Shown: positions 53,556 through 64,000 of the stretch, one piece after another | Layout: every line of letters starts with the position of its first letter | How positions within the stretch are numbered: the first letter of the stretch is position 1 | NCBI GenBank assembly: GCA_020250175.1 | Contig: JADCEN010000028.1 | Location: 33,998 to 97,997, forward strand | Length of the DNA stretch: 64,000 nt | Direction: 5' to 3' | Origin: Rhodobacter sp. | GTDB lineage: Bacteria > Pseudomonadota > Alphaproteobacteria > Rhodobacterales > Rhodobacteraceae | Made by a program: the position numbers and the translations under genes | Notes under the pieces: model-generated | Seen by the model: only the letters and a program-made list of their open reading frames with translations | Told to the model about the DNA's origin: nothing | Databases searched by the model: none

Positions 53556-53583
53556 CAAAGGTCCGCTTTGGCGGGCCTTTTTT
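53556..53583 (+). terminator. Terminator after phaB
   Basis: AAAGGTCCGC-TTTG-GCGGGCC forms a 7-bp stem with one wobble pair and a TTTG loop, followed by a run of T (CTTTTTTGC). It lies about 20 bases after the phaB stop and is a typical Rho-independent terminator. Confidence 0.8.
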
Positions 53584-53621
53584 GCTTGGCGGCGCGGCAC
53601 AGATGCGGCATCACCGCTGCC

Positions 53622-54497
53622 ATGTCCCGCACCCGCGCCACGCTGATCGGTTTCTCGGCCATTCTGCTGTGGTCGCTGCTGGCCCTGCTGACGGTGCATT
53701 CCGCCCCGGTTCCGCCCTTGCTGCTGAACGCGCTGTGCTTTGGGATCGGGGGCGTCATCGGTCTGGTCTGGGTGATCCGGTCAGGCGAGGTGCGGGCGCT
53801 GGGCCGCGTCCGCTGGACGGTCTATGCCTTTGGCACGCTGGGCCTGTTTGGCTATCATTTCCTGTATTTCAGCGCGCTGCGCATGGCACCGGCGGCCGAA
53901 GCGGGGCTGATCGCCTATCTCTGGCCGCTGTTCATCGTGCTTCTGTCCGGGCTGCTGCCGGGGGAACGCCTGGGTGTTCTGCACATTGCCGGTGCCCTGC
54001 TGGCCTTCTGCGGGGCGGCGCTGATCGTGCTGCGGGGTGCCGGAACCATGACAGCCGAAGCGCTGCCGGGGCTGCTGCTGGCCTTCGCCTGCGCCGTCAC
54101 CTGGGCCGTCTATTCGGTGCTGTCGCGTCGCCTGGGCACGGTTCCGACAGCCAGCGTCGCCGTCTTTTGTCTGGCGACGGCGGGTCTGTCCGCGCTGGCG
54201 CATGTCGTGCTGGAACAAACGGTCTGGCCGGACAGCCGCCTGGGGTGGCTGGCCATTCTTGCCCTTGGCATCGGGCCGGTCGGCCTTGCCTTCTTTACCT
54301 GGGATATCGGGATGAAGCGCGGTGACATCCAGCTTCTGGGCGTGGCGTCCTATGCCGCGCCGCTGCTGTCCACGCTTGCCCTGGTTGCTGCGGGCATCAC
54401 GCAGCCATCGTCCACGATCCTGATCGCGGCAGGCCTGATTGCCGGTGGCGCGGCGCTGGCGGCACGCGCCAGCGCCCGACAGGTTACGCCTGGCTGA
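53622..54497 (+). CDS. DMT-superfamily (EamA) transporter
   Basis: The 291-aa product has ten hydrophobic helices in two EamA repeats, for example LIGFSAILLWSLLALLTV, FGTLGLFGYHFLYFSALRMA, AGALLAFCGAALIVLRG, LLAFACAVTWAVYSVLSRRL and GVASYAAPLLSTLALVAAG. The YHFLYFSALRMAPAAEAGLI segment is the family signature. It probably exports a small metabolite such as an amino acid or aromatic compound; substrate unknown. MSRTRATLIG is used as start. Its end overlaps the convergent YdcH-like gene by 14 bases. Confidence 0.88.
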   Translation: MSRTRATLIGFSAILLWSLLALLTVHSAPVPPLLLNALCFGIGGVIGLVWVIRSGEVRALGRVRWTVYAFGTLGLFGYHFLYFSALRMAPAAEAGLIAYLWPLFIVLLSGLLPGERLGVLHIAGALLAFCGAALIVLRGAGTMTAEALPGLLLAFACAVTWAVYSVLSRRLGTVPTASVAVFCLATAGLSALAHVVLEQTVWPDSRLGWLAILALGIGPVGLAFFTWDIGMKRGDIQLLGVASYAAPLLSTLALVAAGITQPSSTILIAAGLIAGGAALAARASARQVTPG

Positions 54498-54651
54498 GGC
54501 GGGTGATTTCTTCTTTCAGGCGCAGTTTCTGCTTCTTGAGCTGGGCGATTTTCAGATCATCCGAACCGGGGCTGCGCTGGGCCTGCTCGACCTCGATCGA
54601 CAAGGTTTCATGTTTCCGGCGAAGTTCCTGCAGATGCGAAGCAACCGTCAT
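54484..54651 (-). CDS. YdcH-like (DUF465) small coiled-coil protein
   Basis: This short gene encodes 55 residues, MTVASHLQELRRKHETLSIE... ending LKKQKLRLKEEITRLSQA. The YdcH/DUF465 pattern is clear: a first helix with LRRKHE, an acidic turn (PGSDDLKI) and a Lys-rich second helix KIAQLKKQKLRLKEEI. Function unknown; such proteins form helical hairpins. It is convergent with the transporter gene and overlaps its end by 14 bases. An AAAGGAGA ribosome site lies upstream. Confidence 0.85.
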   Translation of the reverse strand: MTVASHLQELRRKHETLSIEVEQAQRSPGSDDLKIAQLKKQKLRLKEEITRLSQA

Positions 54652-54750
54652 GTCCGTTCTCCTTTGAAAGACCCCGTGTCATCAGATCATCACAAAGGCC
54701 GAGTCGTGTCACCATGTCTTGGCGGCGCGTCGGCGGAAACTGGGGAAAAG

Positions 54751-55512
54751 TCAAACGAAGCGGGACGAAAGATCTGCCCCGTCGCGCAGCACCGCCCGGA
54801 CCTCGGGGGTGAAGCTGTCGCGGTCGGCGTCATGCCCGGCCCCGTCGTGCAGGACCATTGGGGCCAGCAGGCGGAAGGCGGCCCGCCCCCCCTTGCGGGC
54901 GCGCAGGATCACCCGGCTGGCGGCGCGGTCCGGCCTGGGTGCCAGGGGAAGCACCGACAGCGAGCCAAGCCGCCTGTCCATGACCGCCAGAAGGTGGGGC
55001 AGACGCGCGGCAAGGTGGATCAGCGTCAGCCAGCCGCCGGGTGCCAGGCGGCGCGTGGCGGCATCAATCCAGACGGCAAGGGGTGTTTCCTCGCGCTGGG
55101 CGGCCTCGCGGCCGGCATCGCCGGCTGCGGTACCGTCGCCGGCCGCGAAATAGGGCGGATTGGCAATCACATGGTCGAAGGGGCGGCGCAGGCCATCCGG
55201 CATGGCGGCAAGGTCGCCCTCGACCACGGTCAGGGCAATGCCGTTGCGGTCGGCGTTCATCCGGGCCAGGGCGGCATAGGCGGGCTGGCGTTCCAGCGCG
55301 CTCTGGCCCAGGCCCGCGACGCGCGCCGCAAGGCAAAGGCTGGCCACCCCCGCCCCGCACCCAAGCTCCAGAACGCTGTCCCCGCTTCGGGCCGGCACGG
55401 CTGCGGCCAGCAACACCGGGTCCGTGGCTGCGCGATAGCCCTGGCGCGGCTGCAGAATGCGCAGGCGCTGCCCCAGGAACCCGTCATCGGTCAACTCTTC
55501 GGGGCGGAACAT
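54751..55512 (-). CDS. tRNA1(Val)-A37 N6-methyltransferase-like (TrmN6) protein
   Basis: The product (253 aa from MFRPEELTDD) is a SAM-dependent methyltransferase with the SAM motif VLELGCGAGVASLCLAARV and the N6-adenine catalytic motif IANPPYF. The N-terminal DGFLGQRLRILQPRQGYRAA block is typical of the TrmN6/YfiC group, which methylates tRNA adenine 37. Target RNA is by family analogy. The ATG overlaps the DUF2007 stop (TGATG), so the pair is coupled. Confidence 0.88.
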   Translation of the reverse strand: MFRPEELTDDGFLGQRLRILQPRQGYRAATDPVLLAAAVPARSGDSVLELGCGAGVASLCLAARVAGLGQSALERQPAYAALARMNADRNGIALTVVEGDLAAMPDGLRRPFDHVIANPPYFAAGDGTAAGDAGREAAQREETPLAVWIDAATRRLAPGGWLTLIHLAARLPHLLAVMDRRLGSLSVLPLAPRPDRAASRVILRARKGGRAAFRLLAPMVLHDGAGHDADRDSFTPEVRAVLRDGADLSSRFV

Positions 55513-55739
55513 CACAGCCCCGTCGGGATGTCATTGTCGCGCAGAACAATGCGTGCGCGCCACAGGTCCTGATCGCGCACCATCAGGCGGCGCGGCAAAA
55601 TGCCAAGTGACCCTTCCAGGATGCTCATGTGGACGTCCAGCGCAAAGACCGGTATATTCTCGCCCTCGAGAAGGGCCGAGGCAAAGGCGATGACCGTCGG
55701 GTCGCTGCTGCGCAGAAGCTCTTTCATGACAAGGGACAT
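55512..55739 (-). CDS. DUF2007 family protein
   Basis: A 75-aa protein with MKELLRSSDPTVIAFASALL, LEGENIPVFALDVHMSILEG and LPRRLMVRDQDLWRARIVLR, the whole DUF2007 (putative signal-transducing protein) domain. It is upstream of and overlaps the TrmN6-like gene. Function unknown. It is divergent from the polyprenyl synthase gene, whose frame begins nearby. Confidence 0.88.
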   Translation of the reverse strand: MSLVMKELLRSSDPTVIAFASALLEGENIPVFALDVHMSILEGSLGILPRRLMVRDQDLWRARIVLRDNDIPTGL

Positions 55740-55802
55740 AGTCGGCGGGGCAGGCCCTTGTCGAGATGGTTCGGAACGCATCTGGCTGGGGAAGAATCGG
55801 GG

Positions 55803-56798
55803 TTGGACGAGCTTTCGGTGAAGCCGCACGAACGGCTGGCGGACTGGCTGGCCGGGGATATGGCCGCCGTGAATGTGCTGATCCGGGCGCGGATGGCGTC
55901 CGAACATGCGCCCCGGATCCCGCAAGTGACGGCCCATCTGGTGGAAGCCGGCGGCAAGCGCCTGCGCCCGATGCTGACACTGGCCGCTGCCCGGCTGTGC
56001 GGCTATGACGGGCCGTTCCACATCCATCTGGCGGCGACAGTGGAATTCATTCACACCGCCACGCTGCTGCATGACGATGTGGTGGATGAAAGCGAACGGC
56101 GGCGCGGGCGGCCCACGGCGAACCTGCTGTGGGACAACAAGTCCAGCGTGCTGGTCGGCGATTACCTGTTCGCGCGGTCGTTTCAGCTGATGGTGGAAAC
56201 CGGCAGCCTGCGCGTGCTGGACATTCTGGCGAACGCATCGGCGGTGATTGCCGAAGGCGAGGTTCTGCAACTGACCGCAGCGCAGAATCTGGCGACAGAT
56301 GAACGCATCTATCTGCAGGTCGTGCGTGGCAAGACCGCTGCCCTGTTTTCCGCCGCAACCGAAGCCGGAGGTGTGGTTGCGGGCGCGCCGGACCCATGGG
56401 TTCTGGCCCTGCGCGATTACGGCGATGCCCTGGGGATAGCCTTTCAGATCGTGGATGATCTGCTGGACTACGGCGGCAGTTCCGCCGCCATCGGCAAGAA
56501 CACCGGCGACGATTTCCGCGAACGCAAGGTGACGCTTCCGGTGATCAAGGCAGTGGCCCGGGCCGATCCCGAGGAGCGGGCCTTTTGGGTGCGGGTGATC
56601 GAAAAGGGCCATCAGGACGAAGGCGATCTTGCGCAGGCGCTGGCGATCATGGCCCGGCACGGGGCGATGGAAGCGGCACGGGCCGATGCGCGGACCTGGG
56701 CGGCCAGGGCGCGGGCGGCCTTGCAGGTTCTGCCGGACCATCCGCTGAAGGTGATGCTGGATGATCTTGCCGGTTATGTCGTGGCCCGCGCCAGCTAG
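55803..56798 (+). CDS. ispB: Octaprenyl/polyprenyl diphosphate synthase
   Basis: The 331-aa product carries the trans-isoprenyl synthase motifs: EAGGKRLRPMLTLAAA, first Asp-rich LLHDDVVDESERRRG and second Asp-rich FQIVDDLLDYGG. It extends FPP to the ubiquinone side chain. No ATG exists near the family N-terminus; I use a TTG (reading MDELSVKPHERLADWLA) preceded by GGGGAAG; a GTG at 55818 is a shorter alternative. Divergent from DUF2007. A strong hairpin follows in the gap to the convergent ispE. Confidence 0.93.
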   Translation: MDELSVKPHERLADWLAGDMAAVNVLIRARMASEHAPRIPQVTAHLVEAGGKRLRPMLTLAAARLCGYDGPFHIHLAATVEFIHTATLLHDDVVDESERRRGRPTANLLWDNKSSVLVGDYLFARSFQLMVETGSLRVLDILANASAVIAEGEVLQLTAAQNLATDERIYLQVVRGKTAALFSAATEAGGVVAGAPDPWVLALRDYGDALGIAFQIVDDLLDYGGSSAAIGKNTGDDFRERKVTLPVIKAVARADPEERAFWVRVIEKGHQDEGDLAQALAIMARHGAMEAARADARTWAARARAALQVLPDHPLKVMLDDLAGYVVARAS

Positions 56799-56917
56799 GG
56801 CGCGATGAGGCTCCGATGACTCGGTCGGCGCATGGCGTGCCCTTTCTTTCTTGGCGGATTACCGCCGCTGGGCCTGGGGCACGCCCCTTGCCTGCGGGCT
56901 GAAGCCCTTTGGCAATC

Positions 56918-56959
56918 GGACTGTGAAAACGCTCCACAGGAGCGTTTTCACAGTCCTTT
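56918..56959. terminator. Perfect 18-bp-stem hairpin between ispB and ispE
   Basis: GGACTGTGAAAACGCTCC-ACA-GGAGCGTTTTCACAGTCC is an uninterrupted 18-bp stem with a 3-base loop, followed by TTTA. It lies about 120 bases after the ispB stop between convergent genes, so it is best read as a bidirectional terminator. Stem length is unusually long for one. Confidence 0.65.
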
Positions 56960-57095
56960 AAGCGCGCAGTTTCCAGCCTGGCCGCGCGGTTTCCCGTTAG
57001 ATTTTCGCCCATTGTCTTCGGCTTGCACCCGATTGCGCCGACACCTGCGCGATACAGGACTGCGACGCGATGTTTCCACCAATCATCATCACGTT

Positions 57096-57938
57096 CTAAG
57101 CCCGCAGGGGTGCGGCGGCCACCCACCAGTCCGGATGCGCCGCCGTCAGGGCGCGGGCCGCGGCCGCCGCCGCCAGCGGATCGGGGAACAGCCCAAAGCA
57201 GGTCGCGCCGGAGCCTGACATCCGCGACATCAGGCAGGCCTGCTGCGCCGTCAGCGCCGCGCGAACCTGCGCGATGACCGGGGCCAGCCGGGTTGCAGCC
57301 GGTTCCAGATCATTCCGCGTCATCGCGAGAAAGGCCGCCAGTTCCGCCACGTCGCGCAGACGCGGCAGACTGCGCGGCATCGGCGCATGGTCGCGCCGGT
57401 CAAGTGCGGCAAAGACCGCCGGGGTCGGCAGGGCAACCCCGGGATTGGCAAGCACCAGCGCGGCCGGGGGCAAGGGATGGGCCAGCGGATGCAGGCCATC
57501 CCCCACACCCGTCATCCGGGCGGGGCGCCCCGCAAGGCAGACGGGCACATCCGCCCCCAGCCGCAGGACTTTGGCCGCATCCGGCAGCGCCACCCCCCAC
57601 AGACGCGACAGGACCTGCAGTGTGGCAGCGGCATCGGCAGAGCCGCCGCCGATGCCCGAGGCGACGGGCAGAACCTTGTCCAGCATCAGGGCCGCACCGG
57701 TCACAAACGGCCAGAGACGCGCCGCCCGCAGCACAAGGTTGCTGTCATCTGCGGCAAGCCCGGCGGCATGGGGGCCGGTCACAGTCAGGGAGAGGCTGTC
57801 TGCAGCTGTGGCGCGAACGGTATCGCCGATGTCGGCGAACGCAACCAGACTGTCCAGCAGGTGATAGCCGTCGGCGCGCTGTCCTGTGACATGAAGCGTC
57901 AGGTTGACCTTGGCCGGGGCAAAGGCCTCAATCGCCAT
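57096..57938 (-). CDS. ispE: 4-(cytidine 5'-diphospho)-2-C-methyl-D-erythritol kinase
   Basis: The 280-aa product is a GHMP kinase: [20 protein letters not shown] (N-terminal), [20 protein letters not shown] (phosphate loop) and a C-terminal [15 protein letters not shown] motif. It phosphorylates CDP-ME in the non-mevalonate isoprenoid route, supplying the substrates used by the neighbouring polyprenyl synthase. [13 protein letters not shown] is the start; its first codons overlap the TPR gene by 11 bases. Confidence 0.95.
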   Translation of the reverse strand: MAIEAFAPAKVNLTLHVTGQRADGYHLLDSLVAFADIGDTVRATAADSLSLTVTGPHAAGLAADDSNLVLRAARLWPFVTGAALMLDKVLPVASGIGGGSADAAATLQVLSRLWGVALPDAAKVLRLGADVPVCLAGRPARMTGVGDGLHPLAHPLPPAALVLANPGVALPTPAVFAALDRRDHAPMPRSLPRLRDVAELAAFLAMTRNDLEPAATRLAPVIAQVRAALTAQQACLMSRMSGSGATCFGLFPDPLAAAAAARALTAAHPDWWVAAAPLRA

Positions 57939-59670
57939 CCGTGATGGCCCCATCCCCTGAACCTGTGTCTGTTTCCGGGGCGTCGAAGGCGGCGCGGCGC
58001 TGATCAAGGGGCAGCGCGCCTTCTTCGGCCAGAACGGCGTCAAGACCGATCTCCAGCTTTCGGCGGATGCGCGTTGCCAGCTCCTCTTCGGGGTCAAAGG
58101 ACAAGGCGCGGTGCCACTGGAACTCTGCCTCCAGCTTGCGCCCGACGGCCCAGTAGACATCCCCCAGATGGTCGGTCACGATCGGATCGACCGGCTCCAG
58201 GATCGAGGCGCGTTCCATCGGATCCAAGGCTTCGGCATAGCGCCCAAGGGTGAACAGCGCCCAGGCAAGGCTGTCAACGATAAAGCCGCTGTCGGGCTGG
58301 GCTGCGACCGCGCGCTGGATCATGCCAAGGGCTTCGTCCAGCTTTTCGCCCCGTTCCACAAGGCTGTAACCAAGGTAATTCAGCACCAGCGGCTGACCGG
58401 GGTTCAATTCCAGCGCCTTGCGGAAATCGGCATCTGCCTTTTCCCACCGCTTCTCGCGCTCGTTCGTGATGCCGCGGCTGTAGAACAGAACCCAATGGGT
58501 GGGGTTGATCGTGTCGACGCGCTCCAAGGCCTTGTCATAGGCCTGCGATGCCTCGTCGAACCGTTCTGCCTTGCGCAACAGGTCGCCCAGCGCAAGGTAG
58601 ACCATCATCAGCTCGCCCTGCGTCTCGGTCAGGCCGGTCAGAACGGCAATCGCCTCGTCGTTTCGGTCGTCCGAAGCCAGGGCTTCAGCGCGGCCGATCT
58701 CGGCCGCGTAGAAGGCTGGGTGATCTTTTGCAACAAGGCCATAGACCTCGATCGCCAGATCGGTCTGCCCCTGCTGGATCAAAAGTCCGGCGGCCAGCAG
58801 GATGCTGTCCAGATGGTCTGGCCGCAGGAATATCGCTGTCCGCGCATAGACAAGCGTATAGGCATTCGAAGCCTCGCCGTTCAATGCGGTGGCGACGGTA
58901 AAGTAGACTTCTGCCATGCCATCTGTCGCATTGCGCACCACATCAAAGGGCAGCGTCCCGCCCGCCCGCAGTTGCGCCCGCAGCGCATCGATCATCGGGT
59001 CCTGTTCAGTGCCGAATTCCTTGTCCAGCAGGGCTATGGCGTCTTCGTTGCGTTCCAGCTGGCTCAGAATCTGAGCATGCGCGATCACGCCGCGGCGCAT
59101 CATGCGCAGGCCGCCGGACATCAGCGCCTCTGCACCTTCAAAATCGCCGACAGACGCCAGCGCCAGCGCCTTGTGATAGCGCCCGAAGGCCTCAAGGCCC
59201 TCGGTGGAAGAAATCCTGTCAAACCCGTCCAGCGCCTCGGACATGCTGCCTGCGCCAACCTGCGCCCAGGCAAGGCTGAGCATGTCGACGGCGGGATTGA
59301 TCGCGCGGCCTGCCGCCTGATCCGCCAGAAATCCGTCGAACGCCCCGCGCCTGGCCTGATCCGCCGCCAGCGTGATGTTGGCAGCCGGACTGTTGCCCCC
59401 AAGGGTCACGATGTGCTGTGCAATCGATCTGGCCCCTTCAAAGTCGCCCAGGGATATGCGACCCACAAGCGCGCCGTCCAACAGTTGCGGATTGTTCGGA
59501 TCAGCCAGAAGCGCGCGGGTGAACCAGGACGAGGCATCGCGGTAATCGCTTGCGATCACTGCCGAACGGGCCGCCAGATAGGCCCCTGCGTCTTCTTCGG
59601 CAGCCCAAGACTGCAGGGGTAGCAGCAGCGCGCCAATAGCTGCTGCAAGAAGCGGACGGGTCAGGGACAA
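57928..59670 (-). CDS. Periplasmic TPR-repeat protein
   Basis: The 580-aa product has a signal peptide ([18 protein letters not shown]) and many tetratricopeptide repeats, clear from about residue 350 on ([80 protein letters not shown]). TPR arrays serve as protein-binding scaffolds. It sits directly upstream of ispE with overlapping ends, a pairing common in Rhodobacterales, but no link to isoprenoid synthesis is known. An acidic tail ends the protein. Confidence 0.85.
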   Translation of the reverse strand: MSLTRPLLAAAIGALLLPLQSWAAEEDAGAYLAARSAVIASDYRDASSWFTRALLADPNNPQLLDGALVGRISLGDFEGARSIAQHIVTLGGNSPAANITLAADQARRGAFDGFLADQAAGRAINPAVDMLSLAWAQVGAGSMSEALDGFDRISSTEGLEAFGRYHKALALASVGDFEGAEALMSGGLRMMRRGVIAHAQILSQLERNEDAIALLDKEFGTEQDPMIDALRAQLRAGGTLPFDVVRNATDGMAEVYFTVATALNGEASNAYTLVYARTAIFLRPDHLDSILLAAGLLIQQGQTDLAIEVYGLVAKDHPAFYAAEIGRAEALASDDRNDEAIAVLTGLTETQGELMMVYLALGDLLRKAERFDEASQAYDKALERVDTINPTHWVLFYSRGITNEREKRWEKADADFRKALELNPGQPLVLNYLGYSLVERGEKLDEALGMIQRAVAAQPDSGFIVDSLAWALFTLGRYAEALDPMERASILEPVDPIVTDHLGDVYWAVGRKLEAEFQWHRALSFDPEEELATRIRRKLEIGLDAVLAEEGALPLDQRRAAFDAPETDTGSGDGAITDGD

Positions 59671-59775
59671 GGGCAGCCTCCGTATGGATTGCCTGTAAAG
59701 CTAGCCCTCTGCCCGGGCCATGTCCATGCAGGGCGGCGGCGTTACCGGGACCGAACGCGTCTGCTCGCGCAAATG

Positions 59776-61434
<1,659 letters not shown>

Positions 61435-61675
61435 ATTCCCCTTTCCGGCCGGGGCAAGTCCGCCCCTTCATGCTGCGCAGGCTTTGCCCCAACAGGCCTC
61501 GGGCGTCAATCCGGACGCGACAGGACACCCCTGCCCGCGACACCACGGCGCGTTCAAAGGCTTGCTGCCATGCCTCTTGCATTTGGACTGGTCCTGAGGT
61601 CAGGTGCTTCAGGACTGAATTTCGGTGCCGTGGCCGCTTTGCGGACCGGTTGCTGCGTGTTTGATGTTAAGGCCG

Positions 61676-62146
61676 ATGGAAAAGATTCCGATGACCCGCG
61701 CGGGGCATGCCGCGCTTGATGATGAATTGAGGCAGCTCAAGTCGGTTGAACGCCCCGCCGTGATCCGCGCCATCGCCGAGGCCCGCGAGCATGGCGATCT
61801 GTCCGAGAATGCCGAGTATCACGCCGCGCGTGAAAAGCAGAGTTTCATCGAAGGCCGCATCAAGGAGCTGGAGGCGGTGCTTTCGCTGGCCGAGGTGATC
61901 GATCCGGCGAAACTTTCGGGGGCGATCAAGTTCGGTGCCACGGTGACGCTGGTGGATGACGAGACCGGGGATGAAAAGACCTACCAGATCGTGGGCGAGA
62001 CCGAAGCCGACATCGAACGCGGGTTGCTCAACCTCCGCTCACCGCTGGCGCGGGCCCTGATCGGCAAGGACGAGGGGGACAGTGTCGATGTCAAGACGCC
62101 GGGCGGGCAGCGCAGCTATGAAGTTGTTAGCGTTCGATTCGTATAG
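61676..62146 (+). CDS. greA: Transcription elongation factor GreA
   Basis: The 156-aa product has [40 protein letters not shown] (the conserved coiled-coil tip with Asp/Glu) and [15 protein letters not shown] at the end. GreA rescues backtracked RNA polymerase by stimulating transcript cleavage. Length is standard. The start is the ATG at 61676; upstream frame extension is not conserved. Confidence 0.96.
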   Translation: MEKIPMTRAGHAALDDELRQLKSVERPAVIRAIAEAREHGDLSENAEYHAAREKQSFIEGRIKELEAVLSLAEVIDPAKLSGAIKFGATVTLVDDETGDEKTYQIVGETEADIERGLLNLRSPLARALIGKDEGDSVDVKTPGGQRSYEVVSVRFV

Positions 62147-62190
62147 ATGATCTTGGACAAGGTGGCCGATCCGGGGATCGGGGCGCAACG

Positions 62191-63204
62191 ATGCCGGATG
62201 TGAATCAGAACACGGAGCCTGAGCCTGAACCCGACGTGCCAACCGGGGACACGCCGTCATCGGCAGGCCTGGCTGCGGTCATCGGCAGCATAGCCTGGAT
62301 TGGCGTTTCAGCACTTTTTTTCTTTTACAAGCCGGTCGAAGGGGGCACTTTGGGGTTGATAATGACGGGTCTGATCGTGCTGCTTCCCATAGCCTTGCTT
62401 TGGGTGGCGGTGTCGATGTCGCGTTCGGTTCAGTCGCTGCGGGAAGAGGCGGCGCGTCTTCAGGCCGCTGTGGATGCGATGCGAAATGCCGTCGTTGCCC
62501 AGAACAAGGCGGGTGCCGGCAGTCTGAAGCCTTCGGTGGAAAAGAAGCTGGACCAGATCGCCGCAGCACAGCGCCAGACGGAAACCGCGCTGGCCATGTT
62601 CACGTCGCGCCGCGATACCGCGCAGGCGGGGCCTTCTGCGGAAAGCAAGGCGGCACTGGTTGCGCCGCAATCCGGGACGGGCGATGAACAGCCGACCCTC
62701 GCCCTTGGCACGCCGGCCGAAGACCTGCGCCCCCCGCTTTCGGTGGCCGATTTCATCCGCGCCCTGAATTTTCCCGAAACGCCGGAAGACAAGGCCGGAT
62801 TCCGCGCCTTGCGGCTGGCGCTTGAAGACCGGACAACCTCGAAACTGATCCGCGCCGCGCAGGATGTGCTGACGCTTTTGTCCCAGGACGGTATCTATAT
62901 GGATGACCTCAGGCCGGAACCTGCCAGGCCCGAGGTTTGGCGGCGCTTTGCCAAGGGCGAACGGGGGCGGGCGGTTTCGGCCCTTGGCGGCGTGCGCGAC
63001 CGATCCAGCCTTGCCCTGACGGCGGGCCGGATGCGCGAAGATCCGGTGTTCCGCGATGCGGCCCATCATTTTCTGCGCCAGTTCGACCGGACGATTCAGG
63101 AGTTTGAAAAGAATGCCAGCGACCAGGACATGGCCGACCTTGCCGAAACCCGCACCGCGCGGGCCTTCATGCTGTTCGGCCGGGTGACGGGGACGTTTGA
63201 TTAG
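62191..63204 (+). CDS. Conserved membrane protein of unknown function
   Basis: The 337-aa product has an acidic/Pro N-terminus, two membrane helices (LAAVIGSIAWIGVSALFFFY; LGLIMTGLIVLLPIALLWVA), a coiled coil (SLREEAARLQAAVDAMRNAV) and a C-terminal helical domain (VADFIRALNFPETPEDKAGF; AFMLFGRVTGTFD). The pattern is familiar from Rhodobacterales genomes, where it is annotated only as hypothetical. It lies 44 bases after greA on the same strand. Role unknown; a membrane scaffold is a guess. Confidence 0.7.
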   Translation: MPDVNQNTEPEPEPDVPTGDTPSSAGLAAVIGSIAWIGVSALFFFYKPVEGGTLGLIMTGLIVLLPIALLWVAVSMSRSVQSLREEAARLQAAVDAMRNAVVAQNKAGAGSLKPSVEKKLDQIAAAQRQTETALAMFTSRRDTAQAGPSAESKAALVAPQSGTGDEQPTLALGTPAEDLRPPLSVADFIRALNFPETPEDKAGFRALRLALEDRTTSKLIRAAQDVLTLLSQDGIYMDDLRPEPARPEVWRRFAKGERGRAVSALGGVRDRSSLALTAGRMREDPVFRDAAHHFLRQFDRTIQEFEKNASDQDMADLAETRTARAFMLFGRVTGTFD

Positions 63205-64000
63205 GGAGGTGCTCAAGATGCATCCCGCCCACCTGCCGGATGCAAAAGGCGTCCCGATCCGGAAGAAAGGGATTGCCGTGGCAGCGTTGAGGCGCAGGTG
63301 GTTAGCCTGTAAGGTAACGATCACGGTTTGAAAGGACCGCTCTTGCGGGCATGGCAACAGGTCGGCGTCCGCCCCGGCAGGGTGCCCGCGGGTCGGCGGC
63401 TTTGGCCTCTGGCGCAGGGGTGGCATACGCATCCCCCGGACCGGGGCGATGCCCCAGGCTGATGCGCGCGCTGCGGGTGAGGTGCCGGTTTTCCCGTCAG
63501 GCGGCCCATCGGGCTTTCCGTTTCGGGCGCACGGTGGGGCGAGATCACCGCAGTATCGGCGGGCCCGGAAACGCAGCGCATTTCCCCGCCCGGACAGGGA
63601 CCACGGCCCCATGAGGACCGTTCCTCCAAGCGCAACGCAGGCCAGCGCCCGCCGGGGGGCCGGATGGCCCTGATGCCAGCGCAGCGCTGTGGCAGGGGCG
63701 ACGGCCCCTGCCAGAGAGACCGGGCACCCCGCAATGCACAGGACCGCCTCTATGGGCGGGAGCAGGAACCGCACCGCGTTTCCCCGCCCGCACGCGACGG
63801 TGCCCTGCAGACCGGCAGGTTCCAAGCGCAACAGAGGCCAGCGCCCGGCCCGGCGGGCGAGAAGCGCCCGCCGGGTCGGGGCGGGCGCTTGTCTCTATGA
63901 TTTTCGCAGGCCCTGTCGTTTGATGGGGTTGGCCCGCAGGGACGGTGGCCACCGTCCCTGCGGGCTGGCGGGATGCGGACCGTGGCGGGCGCTGGTTCAG
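63205..64000. repeat. REP-like repeat region (copies B and C) and terminal palindrome
   Basis: No convincing gene. Two further copies of the repeat seen at 2991-3122 lie at about 63555-63660 and 63750-63892; both have GGAAACGCAGCGCATTTCCC- or GAACCGCACCGCGTTTCCCC-type palindromes and the CAGAGGCCAGCGCCCG or CGCAGGCCAGCGCCCG block. The hairpin GGCGGGCG-AGAAG-CGCCCGCC is at 63852-63872. The segment ends with the perfect palindrome at 63932-63965. Flanking blocks GACGGCCCCTGCC and GGGACGGTGGCC resemble parts of copy A. Confidence 0.6.
63932..63965. repeat. Perfect 34-bp palindrome
   Basis: Arms GCCCGCAGGGACGGTGG and CCACCGTCCCTGCGGGC (17 bp each) meet with no spacer. No T-run follows on either strand, so a classic terminator is unlikely. 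It lies at the end of the repeat-rich segment near the window edge. Confidence 0.85.

Overview
The window is a high-GC alphaproteobacterial chromosome segment, most likely from the family Rhodobacteraceae. The evidence is gene content and order rather than a marker gene: adjacent hisS-hisZ-hisG, ftsE-ftsX-plsC, divergent argH and tlpA with an argH-lipoprotein-DUF2834 run, rpmI-rplT-pheS-pheT, a PleD-like diguanylate cyclase next to a DUF3572 gene, and phaA-phaB. No rRNA, tRNA or CRISPR array was recognised. Coding density is high and many neighbouring genes share 4-base ATGA or GTGA stop/start overlaps.

Layout. 1-0.54 kb: start of an H-NOX-like gene cut by the window edge. 0.54-3.3 kb: non-coding sequence with REP-like repeats around one secreted orphan protein. 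3.3-7.5 kb: MttB-family methyltransferase, HAD phosphatase, DUF3572 and the diguanylate cyclase. 7.5-9.6 kb: ECF sigma factor, its anti-sigma-like partner, a periplasmic metal-resistance-type protein and an EF-hand protein. 9.8-13.6 kb: DUF983, NUDIX, a desaturase divergent from an XRE regulator, YebC. 13.8-17.2 kb: hisS-hisZ-hisG. 17.2-18.6 kb: fused remnants of IS5-type and IS110-type transposases. 18.6-27.3 kb: an uncharacterised AAA+ ATPase operon. 27.3-33.9 kb: pheT, an embedded accessory gene, pheS, rplT, rpmI, a small membrane gene and pyk. 34-38.4 kb: N-formylglutamate amidohydrolase-like, DUF1244, a D-amino-acid/dipeptide module, SRPBCC. 38.4-43.5 kb: accA, SMR transporter, a tfoX pseudogene, plsC-ftsX-ftsE, a zinc-ribbon protein. 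43.5-51.4 kb: TIGR02302-type protein, lysA, DUF2834, lipoprotein, argH, tlpA, tag, EAL. 51.5-53.5 kb: phaA-phaB (polyhydroxybutyrate precursors). 53.6-63.2 kb: transporter, YdcH-like, TrmN-like, DUF2007, polyprenyl synthase, ispE, TPR protein, ETF-QO, greA, a membrane hypothetical. 63.2-64 kb: repeats and a perfect 34-bp palindrome.

The most unusual part is 18.6-27.3 kb. It encodes a coiled-coil protein, a helical protein, an AAA+ ATPase, small membrane proteins and a conserved protein of unknown function. Inside it, the first 63 bases of the last large gene occur three times. The two upstream copies run into GC-rich palindromic repeats and form 73- and 68-codon chimeric frames. These frames, a DUF559 nuclease-like gene and the intact gene form an unbroken chain of ATGA overlaps. 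A low-GC membrane gene sits immediately upstream in the same chain, and a second low-GC membrane-anchored gene is embedded with GTGA/ATGA overlaps between pheS and pheT. hisS is a mosaic of normal-GC and AT-richer segments. Together these suggest a genome that takes accessory sequence into core operons while keeping translational coupling.
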